This document shows, one piece after another, positions 6,666 to 14,254 of a stretch of DNA of 22,530 bases. Under the pieces are notes generated by a model. That model saw nothing but the letters and a program-made list of their open reading frames with translations. It was not told the origin of the DNA and made no database searches. A program made the translations under genes and the position numbers. Position 1 is the stretch's first letter. Each line of letters begins with the position of its first letter. Source of the DNA: Bacillota bacterium (GTDB taxonomy: Bacteria > Bacillota > Clostridia > Christensenellales > SZUA-584); the NCBI GenBank assembly GCA_023461435.1, contig JAEYLC010000003.1, positions 1 to 22,530 of the forward strand, in the 5' to 3' direction.

Positions 6666-8477
6666 ATGGGGGAAATCAGAAAGCTGCCCAAAAGCGTATC
6701 GGACAAGATTGCGGCCGGCGAAGTGGTCGAAAGGCCGCTCAGCGTTGTGAAAGAACTGATAGAGAACGCGATCGATGCGGGCGCCAGCGCTGTCAGCATC
6801 AGCATTACGGACGGCGGCATTAAGCAGCTCGTCGTCACGGACAACGGCAAGGGCATAGAAGCCGGAGATTTGGAGCTCGCTTTTGAAAAGCACGCGACCA
6901 GCAAAATATCGACCGAAAACGATCTGAATTTTATCAGCACACAGGGCTTTAGAGGCGAGGCGCTTTCGAGCATCGCGGCTGTTTCCGTTGTGGAGATGAA
7001 GACAAAACGGCGTGAAGCCGAGCTCGGCACGCAAATCAAAGTGTCCGGCGGACGTATCGACAGCGTCGCGCCCGCGGGCCTGCCCGACGGCACAACGGTC
7101 ACCGTGAGCAATCTGTTTTACAATGTGCCTGCCCGTTTAAAATTTTTAAAATCCGAGCAGCAGGAAGCGGCCTATGTGTCGGACCTCATTTCCCGGTACA
7201 TACTCGCGTTTCCCGAAATCTCGTTTCATTACACGTCTCACGGCAAAACAGTTTACCACAGCCCGGGCAACGGCGACCTAAAGGACGCGATCTACTGTGT
7301 ATACGGCGCGGCGCTTATGGATAATATTGCCTACGTGACATTTGAAGCCAATCAAATCAAAGCGGCCGGGTATGTCTCGAAGCCGGGCGCGGTCATGAAA
7401 AACAGGCAAAACGGCTCGCTCTTTGTCAACAGGCGCTTTGTGCGCAGCACAACGCTCGGCGATATGGTGAAGAGCGCGTATGGGCCGACGCTCGTCAAGG
7501 GAGAATCGCCTTTTTTTGCGCTGAACATCACACTGCCGCCCGGACACGTGGACGTCAATGTGCACCCAAACAAGCTTCAGGTGCGCTTCCGGGACGCATC
7601 AGCCGTTGATTATGTGATCAAGGAGGCGGTCTCACAGGCTTGCAGAGAGATTCGCGGCAGCGTCGTGATCGATATGCCCGCTCTGCCTGAAAAACCACGC
7701 GGCATTGTGGAAATGCAGGCGCCCAAGGAAGTGTTTCAGACAGCGCTGTTCTCGGGCTTTGGCAGCGCGACGCTGCGCGAGACAGCGCAGACCGAAGAGA
7801 CGTGTTTCGAGACTTATACATTCAATGCCGATTCCGATACGGAAGAGGACATAGACGTGGAACAGCCCGCTCAAATCGAGGCCGAGCCAGTCTCTGTGCC
7901 CTTGATCGAACCGCCTCAAAGCTTTCGCATCATCGGCAGCTTTTCGAATACGTATGTGCTGGTGGAGCAGGCTGACAACCTGCTGATCATCGACCAGCAC
8001 GCGGCGCATGAGCGACTGCTATACGACAGGTTTGTGAGCGGCGTCAGCAGCGCGTCACAGCCGCTGTTAACGCCCGCCGTGATCACCGTGTCTCACGCGC
8101 AAAAGCTGCTCATCGACGAGAACATGGATTCATTTTCGGCGCTCGGGTTTGATATCGAGCCTTTCGGTACGCTCGAATACAAGGTAAGCGCGGTACCGAT
8201 GGTTGCCACAAACGCGCCCGTTGCGGGGCTCATCAACGATGCGCTCGGCGAAATCTATGAAAACCGGGGCAAGGAGGTTCTACAGCGCGAATGCATCATA
8301 CGCGCCGCGTGCCGCAGCGCCGTCAAAGCGGGTGATAAGCTCTCTATGGCAGAGCTTCAAAGCGTCGCGCAGAGCTTTTTAACCACGGGCGTGATACCGA
8401 CCTGCCCGCACGGACGGCCGGTGATCACCGTCATCACAAAAAAACAGATTGAAAAAAGCTTCAAGAGAGTGCTATGA
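6666..8477 (+). CDS. mutL: DNA mismatch repair protein MutL (endonuclease type)
   Basis: Couples mismatch recognition by MutS to strand incision. 603 residues. The N-terminal GHKL ATPase shows ENAIDAGAS, DNGKGI and GFRGEAL, then GTTVTVSNLFYNVPARLKF. A variable linker (about 340-410) leads to the C-terminal dimerisation domain. That domain carries the nicking-site motif DQHAAHERLLYD at 443-454 and the metal-site motifs ACRSAVKAG and CPHGRP (580-585), so strand incision by MutL itself is expected, as in bacteria without MutH. The last acidic residue of the motif, usually Glu, is Asp454. The ribosome site GGGGGAG lies just upstream. The 3' end overlaps miaA by 4 nt (ATGA). Confidence 0.98.
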   Translation: MGEIRKLPKSVSDKIAAGEVVERPLSVVKELIENAIDAGASAVSISITDGGIKQLVVTDNGKGIEAGDLELAFEKHATSKISTENDLNFISTQGFRGEALSSIAAVSVVEMKTKRREAELGTQIKVSGGRIDSVAPAGLPDGTTVTVSNLFYNVPARLKFLKSEQQEAAYVSDLISRYILAFPEISFHYTSHGKTVYHSPGNGDLKDAIYCVYGAALMDNIAYVTFEANQIKAAGYVSKPGAVMKNRQNGSLFVNRRFVRSTTLGDMVKSAYGPTLVKGESPFFALNITLPPGHVDVNVHPNKLQVRFRDASAVDYVIKEAVSQACREIRGSVVIDMPALPEKPRGIVEMQAPKEVFQTALFSGFGSATLRETAQTEETCFETYTFNADSDTEEDIDVEQPAQIEAEPVSVPLIEPPQSFRIIGSFSNTYVLVEQADNLLIIDQHAAHERLLYDRFVSGVSSASQPLLTPAVITVSHAQKLLIDENMDSFSALGFDIEPFGTLEYKVSAVPMVATNAPVAGLINDALGEIYENRGKEVLQRECIIRAACRSAVKAGDKLSMAELQSVAQSFLTTGVIPTCPHGRPVITVITKKQIEKSFKRVL

Positions 8478-9385
8478 GACGATTCATCATCATCACCGGG
8501 CCCACCGCTTCGGGCAAAACGAGAATATCTGTCGAAATCGCCAAGGCACTGCATTCGGGCGTGATATCCGCCGACAGCATGCAGATCTATAAAGGCATGG
8601 ATATCGGCACCGCCAAGGCCACCAAGGACGAAATGCAGGGCGTCCGCCACGATCTGATCGACATCGCTGAGCCCGATGAAGGTTATTCGGCGGCGGAATT
8701 TCAAAAAGCGGCGTTTGCGCTTATCGAAGCGGCCAACGCAAGGGGAGAGGTCCCCGTTATCGCGGGCGGCACCGGACTTTATGTCAATGCACTGGTCTAT
8801 AGCCTCAATTTTGGTGCAGCGAGCCGAAACGACTCAATTCGACATAAATATACACAACTTGCGGATGACAAAAGCCTTGAATACTTGTATAATATATTGG
8901 AAAATAAAGACGCCGAATATGCTGGTATTATCGCCAAAAACGATAAAAGACGCATTATACGCCGCTTGGAGCTCATAGAAGCAAACGGCGTCAGCGCTTA
9001 TGAGTTCCGGCAGCCCAACACGAGCGATGAATTTTTAATCATCGGCCTTGCAATTGAGCGGCAGCAGCTTTATGAGCGCATCGAGGCGCGTGTGGATGAG
9101 ATGATCCGCTGCGGGCTCGTGGCTGAAGCGCGCCGTGTTTATGATATATACGGTGAAACAAGCGCTCTCAAAGCGATCGGATACAAAGAACTGGTTGCGC
9201 ACTTCAAAGGCGAGACATCGCTCGAGGAAACCATATCGCTGATCAAACGCAACACGCGCCGGTTTGCGAAGCGTCAGATGACCTGGTTTCGCCGCGATGA
9301 GCGTATTGTATGGTTTGATGTGAGACCATGTATAGAAGATACGATTCATGAAATAATGTTATATATAAAAAGAAAGGGGTTTTAA
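8474..9385 (+). CDS. miaA: tRNA dimethylallyltransferase MiaA
   Basis: Transfers the dimethylallyl group from DMAPP to N6 of A37 in UNN-decoding tRNAs, giving the substrate of MiaB. The P-loop GPTASGKT is at residues 9-16. DSMQIYKGMDIGTAK follows, with the catalytic Asp in DSMQ, and GGTGLYVNAL is the DMAPP-site segment. The C-terminal FAKRQMTWFR tRNA-contact motif is present. 303 residues is normal. The ATG overlaps the mutL stop, so translation is probably coupled. The stretch around 8810-8960 is richer in A+T than its surroundings, but the frame is intact. Confidence 0.97.
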   Translation: MRRFIIITGPTASGKTRISVEIAKALHSGVISADSMQIYKGMDIGTAKATKDEMQGVRHDLIDIAEPDEGYSAAEFQKAAFALIEAANARGEVPVIAGGTGLYVNALVYSLNFGAASRNDSIRHKYTQLADDKSLEYLYNILENKDAEYAGIIAKNDKRRIIRRLELIEANGVSAYEFRQPNTSDEFLIIGLAIERQQLYERIEARVDEMIRCGLVAEARRVYDIYGETSALKAIGYKELVAHFKGETSLEETISLIKRNTRRFAKRQMTWFRRDERIVWFDVRPCIEDTIHEIMLYIKRKGF

Positions 9386-9386
9386 T

Positions 9387-9641
9387 ATGCAAAAATCAGC
9401 CATCGTACTTCAGGATGTTTTTCTCAATCAGGTGCGAAAAGAACATGTTGTGGTGACCATCCATCTGACAAACGGCTATCAAATTAAAGGAACTGTGAAA
9501 GGATTCGATAACTTTACGATTATACTCGACAGTGAAGGCAAGCAGCTCATGATTTATAAGCATGCTGTCTCCACAATTTCGCCTGCGAGAGCCGTGTTCT
9601 TTACTTTCTCCGACAAACAGAAGGAGCAGCCGGAAGAATAA
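9387..9641 (+). CDS. hfq: RNA chaperone Hfq
   Basis: An Sm-fold hexameric RNA chaperone that binds sRNAs and mRNAs. 84 residues. The Sm1 motif spans QDVFLNQVRKEHVVV through GTVKGFDNFTIIL, including the proximal-site Gln and the Asp in FDNF. Sm2 is LMIYKHAVSTISP, with the YKH signature that forms the U-binding pore. The short C-terminal tail is typical of Firmicute Hfq. GAAAGGGG lies 9 nt before the ATG. It starts 1 nt after the miaA stop, and the miaA-hfq order is widely conserved. Confidence 0.97.
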   Translation: MQKSAIVLQDVFLNQVRKEHVVVTIHLTNGYQIKGTVKGFDNFTIILDSEGKQLMIYKHAVSTISPARAVFFTFSDKQKEQPEE

Positions 9642-9644
9642 TCT

Positions 9645-10913
9645 ATGCAGATACTTGAAAATCTGGGTATAAGCAAAAAAACTCAAACGCTGATTAACGA
9701 TGCGGAGAGATCTCTTTCGCATGTTTTTAAACCCATCGAAACAACCGCCGAGAACAATCAATACAAGGTGATTGACGCTTTCAGGCAGGAAAACATCAGC
9801 CAGCGCCATTTTGCGCCCACCACGGGTTACGGCTATGCCGATGAAGGCAGGCAGGCGCTCTGCAACGTGTTCGCGCGCATTGTCAAAGCAGAAAAGGCGG
9901 CTATCAGCCCGCACATCGCGTCGGGCACGCACGCGATCTCTCTCGCGCTCTATGCGGTGCTGCGCCCGCTCGACACGCTGATCAGCGTGACCGGTCGCCC
10001 GTATGACACGCTCGAAAACGTGATCGGCAAAAAGGGCGCCAGCGATACGGGGTCTCTGCTTGACTGGGCTGTGAATTATCAGCAGGTGAACCTGCTGCCG
10101 AGCGGCGGCATCGATCTTGCCCGCGTCGAACGCGTGATCAAATCGTGCGAGCGCCCCAAGGCGCTTTTTATTCAGCGCTCCCGCGGCTATGAATGGCGTA
10201 AAGCCATATCGATGCTCGAGATGCGCGAATTCACACTCGCCGTCAAACGCCAGTATCCCGGTATCATCGTGATCGTCGATAACTGCTACGGTGAATTCTG
10301 CGAGCTTGAGGAGCCCATCGAGTGCGGCGCCGATTTGATCGCGGGATCGTTGATCAAGAATCCGGGGGGCGGCATCGCGCCCACCGGCGGTTACGTGGCT
10401 GGGCGTGCGGACCTCGTGGAGCTTGTGGAAAACAGGCTGACCTGCCCGGGGCTCGGCATGGAGGTCGGCTCATATGAAGCGCCGTACCGCAGCTTCTTTC
10501 AGGGGCTTTTTATGGCGCCGCACACCGTGGGACAAGCCTTAAAAGGCAGCGTGCTTTTCGCCAAGGTGTTCGAGATGCTGGGGTACAATGTATTTCCCGC
10601 GCACGACGAAAAACGAAGCGACATCACGCAGTCGATCATGCTCAATGGCGAACAGTTGCTGCTTGCCTATACGCGCGGCATACAAAAAGCCGCGGCTGTC
10701 GACAGCCAGGCTGTGCCTGTGCCGTGGGATATGCCGGGCTATGATGATCAGATCGTGATGGCGGCCGGAACGTTTGTGCAGGGCGCTTCGATTGAACTGA
10801 GCGCCGACGCGCCCGTCAAACCGCCGTATATCGTGTACGCGCAAGGGGGCTTAACCTACGCGCATATGAAGCTGGGGCTGATGATGGCTCTGGAAGAGAT
10901 GAAGATTATCTGA
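9645..10913 (+). CDS. PLP-dependent enzyme, YnbB / 'aluminum resistance' family
   Basis: A 422-residue fold-type I PLP enzyme of the family often named aluminum resistance protein or methionine gamma-lyase-like (B. subtilis YnbB). The PLP-binding lysine is probably K238 in GSLIKNPGGGIAPTGGY. An upstream Asp in VIVDNCYGEF fits the residue contacting the pyridine nitrogen. The N-terminal HFAPTTGYGYADEGR segment is characteristic. The true reaction is not established; cleavage of a sulfur amino acid is inferred from the superfamily. It follows hfq by 3 nt, and the 3' end overlaps lexA (opposite strand) by 8 nt. Placement after miaA-hfq recurs in Firmicutes. Confidence 0.9.
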   Translation: MQILENLGISKKTQTLINDAERSLSHVFKPIETTAENNQYKVIDAFRQENISQRHFAPTTGYGYADEGRQALCNVFARIVKAEKAAISPHIASGTHAISLALYAVLRPLDTLISVTGRPYDTLENVIGKKGASDTGSLLDWAVNYQQVNLLPSGGIDLARVERVIKSCERPKALFIQRSRGYEWRKAISMLEMREFTLAVKRQYPGIIVIVDNCYGEFCELEEPIECGADLIAGSLIKNPGGGIAPTGGYVAGRADLVELVENRLTCPGLGMEVGSYEAPYRSFFQGLFMAPHTVGQALKGSVLFAKVFEMLGYNVFPAHDEKRSDITQSIMLNGEQLLLAYTRGIQKAAAVDSQAVPVPWDMPGYDDQIVMAAGTFVQGASIELSADAPVKPPYIVYAQGGLTYAHMKLGLMMALEEMKII

Positions 10914-11511
10914 ACATGCGCAGCACGCCGATGACCTTGCCGAGAATATCGATATTCTTTGTGTAGATCGGCTGGTAGCTGTCGTTTTCGGGTTGGAGGC
11001 GGACGCATCCGTTTTCCACAAAAAAGCGTTTAACGGTGGCCTCGTCTTCGAGCAATGCGACGACGATGTCGCCGTTTTGTGCGTAATCCTGCTTTTGCGC
11101 GATGATTTTATCCTTATCGAAAATACCCGCGTTCATCATGCTGTCGCCGCAGACGTTCAGTATAAACACATCGTCGCTGCCGAGCAGCGAATAGGGAAGA
11201 GAGAGGTATTCTTCTATATTCTCCACGGCCGTAATCGGCGTGCCCGCCGCCACGCGGCCCAACACCGGCACAGCCACCATGCGCGGCTTCATCGCACTTC
11301 CGTCGAGTATCATGATCGTGCGCGGTTTTGCGGGGTCTCTTGAGATGTAGCCTTTTCTCTCAAGTTTCGTGAGATGCGCATGGGCTGTCGAGGTGGATTT
11401 TAAATCGAGAGCCATGCAGATATCTCTCACACAAGGTGCGTATCCGTTCTCGCCGATGTAATCCCTCAAGTATTCGAGCACTTCGTTTTGCCGCCGTGTC
11501 AAATCTTCCAT
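10906..11511 (-). CDS. lexA: SOS repressor LexA
   Basis: Represses SOS genes and cleaves itself when stimulated by RecA filaments. With the ATG at 11511 (GAGG 6 nt upstream) the protein has 201 residues. A GTG four codons earlier is less likely because it overlaps that ribosome site. The winged-helix recognition region is LKSTSTAHAHLTKLERKGYI (about 38-57). The self-cleavage bond is Ala89-Gly90 in VAAGTP. The catalytic Ser124 lies in CGDSMM and Lys161 in EATVKRFF, so all active-site residues are present. Its promoter (11540-11568) and a LexA-like box (11577-11590) suggest self-regulation. Convergent with the PLP gene. Confidence 0.97.
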   Translation of the reverse strand: MEDLTRRQNEVLEYLRDYIGENGYAPCVRDICMALDLKSTSTAHAHLTKLERKGYISRDPAKPRTIMILDGSAMKPRMVAVPVLGRVAAGTPITAVENIEEYLSLPYSLLGSDDVFILNVCGDSMMNAGIFDKDKIIAQKQDYAQNGDIVVALLEDEATVKRFFVENGCVRLQPENDSYQPIYTKNIDILGKVIGVLRMFR

Positions 11512-11539
11512 AGCTAACCTCACTTATATTTATAAAAAA

Positions 11540-11568
11540 AATATAACAAAACGGCAGGGGAATGTCAA
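11540..11568 (-). promoter_or_regulatory. Promoter of lexA
   Basis: Minus strand perfect -35 TTGACA (11563-11568), a 17-nt spacer and -10 TATATT (11540-11545), about 25 nt upstream of the lexA ribosome site. Confidence 0.8.
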
Positions 11569-11576
11569 CAAAAATG

Positions 11577-11590
11577 CAAACATTTGTTCT
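11577..11590. promoter_or_regulatory. Putative LexA box
   Basis: CAAACATTTGTTCT matches 11 of 14 positions of the Gram-positive LexA consensus CGAACRNRYGTTYG. It lies between the -35 of lexA (ending at 11568) and the -35 of a possible plus-strand promoter (from 11590), so one site could act on both directions. The match is by eye; no footprint or scan supports it. Confidence 0.55.
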
Positions 11591-11618
11591 TATTTTCACT
11601 CTTCAACGGCACTATAAT
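11590..11618 (+). promoter_or_regulatory. Possible plus-strand promoter divergent from lexA
   Basis: -35-like TTATTT (11590-11595), 17-nt spacer, perfect TATAAT (11613-11618). The -35 is weak. No recognisable gene follows on the plus strand, so it may be silent or may drive an RNA or short peptide. Confidence 0.4.
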
Positions 11619-11840
11619 AACAAAAAGGTTTATCATGCTATGAAGAGTTCACTTAAGCAGATTAATATGATATCGCTTGAGAAAGCGACTTGTGAAATGA
11701 CTTTATGAGAAGGTATTGGCTTATGCCCGGCAAGCCCATGGCAGTGAATTTGATAGATAATATAATATCTCAAGCTTTTGTTTTAAATCGCCGTTTTTTA
11801 TGCCGTAAGGGAACGCGATTCCGCACGTGCCGAAAGTGCA
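11619..11840. other. Region between lexA promoter and recombinase, no recognised gene
   Basis: The whole lexA-recombinase gap (11512-11840) holds the lexA promoter, the LexA-like box, a possible plus-strand promoter, and this 220-nt remainder. Here I see a 22-codon plus-strand frame, ATG 11640 to TGA 11708 (MKSSLKQINM...), with AAAAAGG 11 nt upstream. There is also a small hairpin CGCTT-GAGA-AAGCG at 11674-11687. A longer frame from ATG 11705 runs on antisense to the recombinase and looks like chance. No clear terminator for the recombinase is visible. Confidence 0.4.
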
Positions 11841-12878
11841 TTATTCCTCATCTCGTTTATAGACAACTGCGTCTGACGCGAGCTTCCGGCGCGATTCATC
11901 GATGGCCGCATAGTGCTTGCGCGTGGTGTTCACGTCTTTATGGCCCAGCACATCGGCCACAAGGTAGATATCGCCGGTCCGCTGGTACAAAAGCGTACCG
12001 TAGGTGCTGCGCAGCTTGTGAGGCGAAATGTTTTTCAGCGGCACGGCGAGCTGCGCGTACTTCTGGACAAGCATTTGCAGGGCACGAACACTCATTCGCT
12101 TGTTCTGCAGCGAAAGAAACAGGGGAGAGTATAAGCTGAAGCTCGCCGAATCCATTCTCTCTTCCAGATATTGTTTCAGCGCTTCAGCCGTCTGTTCGCT
12201 GAAATACAGCAGCGCCTCGTTGCCGCCTTTGCGCAGCACCTTAAAGGAGCGGCGCTCAAGGTCGATATCACTGACATCGAGCGCGCAAAGCTCGCTGATG
12301 CGGATGCCCGTGGTTAAAAAAAGCGTGAATATCGCCAGATCGCGCAGCCGCGTGCGCTGATGAAAATCGAGCTGCTTTTGGGTCAGGCCGTCACCGGTAT
12401 CGATCAGATACAGCAGCCTTAGCGCTTCGTCCTGGTCGAGCCGCAATATCGGCTTTTCATGGATTTTCGGCGTTTTTAAACGCGTGGTCACATTGTTCTC
12501 AAGAACTTCCTTATTATAATAATACTTAAAAAATGCGCGCAAAGTGGACAGCTTGCGCGCGACGCCTTTTTCGCCGTTTTCCACAGCGTTATCGTCCTTA
12601 TAATACAATCTCACATATTCCAGAAAACGCTCGATATCCGTCAATGTGATATCGTTCAAATCAGAAGACTGCATGGTATTCACATTTTTCCCGAGCTCGT
12701 TTTCAAGAAAGGAAAAAAACAAGCGCAGATCGTACGCGTAATTGATGCGCGTGAGCAACAAGGTATTCGGTTCAATGCCGCGAAAGAATTCAAGTGAGAA
12801 CTTCGGCAACGTATCGAGCACGTGCCGCAGTTTTTCCGTCTTCTGAACGTTGATTTCCGTTTTGCTGAGCTTAGACAT
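11841..12878 (-). CDS. Tyrosine recombinase (XerC/XerD-like integrase family)
   Basis: A site-specific recombinase of 345 residues. A core-binding SAM-like domain (about 40-130) precedes the catalytic domain. All six catalytic residues are visible: R193 in TGIRISEL, K217 in LRKGGN, H287 and R290 in SPHKLRSTYG, H313 in LGHKD, and nucleophile Y323 in RKHYAA. It looks active. The housekeeping setting beside lexA and rnhA, without other phage or integron genes, favours a chromosomal Xer-like role over a mobile-element integrase. It is longer than a typical Xer (about 300), so a strict XerC or XerD name is not given. AGGA lies about 8 nt before the ATG. Own promoter at 12911-12939, touching a perfect inverted repeat. 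Confidence 0.92.
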   Translation of the reverse strand: MSKLSKTEINVQKTEKLRHVLDTLPKFSLEFFRGIEPNTLLLTRINYAYDLRLFFSFLENELGKNVNTMQSSDLNDITLTDIERFLEYVRLYYKDDNAVENGEKGVARKLSTLRAFFKYYYNKEVLENNVTTRLKTPKIHEKPILRLDQDEALRLLYLIDTGDGLTQKQLDFHQRTRLRDLAIFTLFLTTGIRISELCALDVSDIDLERRSFKVLRKGGNEALLYFSEQTAEALKQYLEERMDSASFSLYSPLFLSLQNKRMSVRALQMLVQKYAQLAVPLKNISPHKLRSTYGTLLYQRTGDIYLVADVLGHKDVNTTRKHYAAIDESRRKLASDAVVYKRDEE

Positions 12879-12910
12879 AGGGCAGTTCCTGCTTTAATAA
12901 GGATGCTTCA

Positions 12911-12939
12911 ATTATAGCTGAAAACCTCTATAAAAGCAA
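12911..12939 (-). promoter_or_regulatory. Promoter of the tyrosine recombinase
   Basis: Minus strand -35 TTGCTT (12934-12939), 17-nt spacer, perfect -10 TATAAT (12911-12916), about 30 nt before the ATG at 12878. The upstream edge of the -35 shares one base with the inverted repeat at 12939-12976. Confidence 0.7.
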
Positions 12940-12976
12940 CAACTATGCGCAAAACTAGCCTTTTACGCATAGTTGT
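12939..12976. repeat. Perfect 11-bp inverted repeat with 16-nt spacer
   Basis: Left arm ACAACTATGCG (12939-12949) is the exact reverse complement of the right arm (12966-12976). In the spacer, AAAA and TTTT around CTAGCC can extend the pairing by four more pairs after one mismatch. It sits between the rnhA stop and the recombinase -35. It may be an rnhA terminator (minus strand then reads TGCTTTTAT, a poor T-run), an operator of the recombinase gene, or a recombination site. Confidence 0.9.
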
Positions 12977-12988
12977 GGATATCCCCGA

Positions 12989-13432
12989 TCACGCCTTGTT
13001 GTCTTTAATCGCTTTTCTGGCGAGCGCATCGCATATGTTGTTGTACTTATCGTCCGCATGTCCCTTGACTTTTTTATAGGAAACACGATGGTCGCGCGCC
13101 GCCTGCAGTATGGCTTTCCAGATATCCTGATTTTCCACCGGCTGCTTGGACGCGTTTTTCCATCCGTTCACCAGCCACTTATTGATCCAGCCTTTTTCAA
13201 ACGCGTTATGGATATACGCGCTGTCCGTATGTACGGTCACACTGCACGGTTCTTTAAGCGCTTTGAGCGCCTCGAGCACGGCGGTCAATTCCATGCGGTT
13301 GTTCGTTGTGTCCGGCTCATAGCCGCTGATCCGTTTCTCATTGCCCTTGTAGAGCAGCACAGCAGCCCATCCCCCCGGCCCCGGGTTATGCGAACACGCG
13401 CCGTCTGTATATATGATAACCTCTTTCATCAT
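12989..13432 (-). CDS. rnhA: Ribonuclease HI
   Basis: Degrades the RNA strand of RNA-DNA hybrids (R-loops, primers). 147 residues. The metal-binding carboxylates are all visible: D10 in YTDGA, E48 in NRMEL, D70 in HTDSAY and D135 in NICDALA; H125 in KGHAD is the flexible-loop histidine. The basic handle segment (INKWLVNGWKNASKQPV) for hybrid binding is present, as in E. coli RNase HI. The start ATG 13432 overlaps the proC stop, and a second ATG follows at once. No clear ribosome site is seen, so translation probably depends on proC. Confidence 0.96.
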   Translation of the reverse strand: MMKEVIIYTDGACSHNPGPGGWAAVLLYKGNEKRISGYEPDTTNNRMELTAVLEALKALKEPCSVTVHTDSAYIHNAFEKGWINKWLVNGWKNASKQPVENQDIWKAILQAARDHRVSYKKVKGHADDKYNNICDALARKAIKDNKA

Positions 13433-14238
13433 GTTTTAGACATTTTTTGGGATTTCTCTGCGCATTTTTCTGCCGCGCTGATCACGGCGCCTCTAAAACC
13501 GTCCTGCTCGAGCGATTTGACCGCTTCGATTGTGGTGCCGCCCGGAGAGCAAACGGCATCCTTTAGGACGCCCGGATGGCTGCCCGTTTCCAGCACCATT
13601 TTGGCGCTGCCCAGCACCGTCTGTGCCGCAAGCTTTTGCGCCTGGGCGCGCGGCAGGCCGCATAGCACGCCCGCGTCCGCAAGCGCCTCAATGAACATGA
13701 ACACATAGGCGGGCCCGCTGCCCGACACGGCTGTCACCGCGTCCATCGCTTTGCACGGCGCGTGATCGATCTGTCCGAGCGCCGAAAACAGGCTTTCCAC
13801 GAACGCAAGTTCCTCGCCGGATAAATTGCTCGGCGTCTCAAACACGCTCATGCCCTCTCCCGCGAGCAGCGGCGTGTTGGGCATCAGCCGCAGAACCTTT
13901 TTGTCGTCGCCGATGATCTGCTTGATCATGTCGCCGCTCCAGCCCGCCGCGATGGATACCACAGCCTTATTGCCGATATGCTGTTTGAGCTCACCCAGCA
14001 CCGCCGCCATCACGTTCGGCTTCACGGCGGTCAGAATGATATCGCTTTTTTCACTGAGCTCTTCAAGGCTTTGTGCTGTTTGAATGTGCAGCTCTGCCGA
14101 TAATTCACCGGCTTTTTTATTGTCCACATCATAAACATAAACATTTTGAGCGGGAATCACGTTCTTCTCCACAGCGCCTTTGATAATGGCGCTGGCCATA
14201 TTTCCTGCGCCCACGAACCCGAGCGTGTATGCTGACAT
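13429..14238 (-). CDS. proC: Pyrroline-5-carboxylate reductase
   Basis: Reduces 1-pyrroline-5-carboxylate to proline with NAD(P)H, the last step of proline synthesis. With the ATG at 14238 (AAAGGAG 8 nt upstream) the protein has 269 residues, the family norm. The frame continues 14 codons further up, but that stretch contains the ribosome site. The N-terminal Rossmann motif is FVGAGNMASAI. The C-terminal signature region is around SPGGTTIEAVKSLE, and AVSGSGPAYVF marks the dimer/active-site helix. It follows the aldolase gene by 16 nt and overlaps rnhA by 4 nt. Confidence 0.96.
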   Translation of the reverse strand: MSAYTLGFVGAGNMASAIIKGAVEKNVIPAQNVYVYDVDNKKAGELSAELHIQTAQSLEELSEKSDIILTAVKPNVMAAVLGELKQHIGNKAVVSIAAGWSGDMIKQIIGDDKKVLRLMPNTPLLAGEGMSVFETPSNLSGEELAFVESLFSALGQIDHAPCKAMDAVTAVSGSGPAYVFMFIEALADAGVLCGLPRAQAQKLAAQTVLGSAKMVLETGSHPGVLKDAVCSPGGTTIEAVKSLEQDGFRGAVISAAEKCAEKSQKMSKT

Positions 14239-14254
14239 TTGTTTATCTCCTTTA

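Noticed and set aside
5828..7111. A 427-codon minus-strand open frame across the mutS-mutL junction.
   Set aside because: It is antisense to two full-length genes with intact motifs, has no ribosome site I can see, and reads as low-complexity reversed coding sequence.
11705..12139. A 144-codon plus-strand frame with several Cys residues, starting before the recombinase gene.
   Set aside because: About 300 of its 435 nt are antisense to the catalytic domain of the recombinase, and it lacks a ribosome site; the Cys pattern looks accidental.
12939..12976. Calling the inverted repeat a dif site.
   Set aside because: The 16-nt spacer is too long for a standard Xer core site (6-8 nt) and the arms lack the usual dif bases; kept only as a hypothesis.
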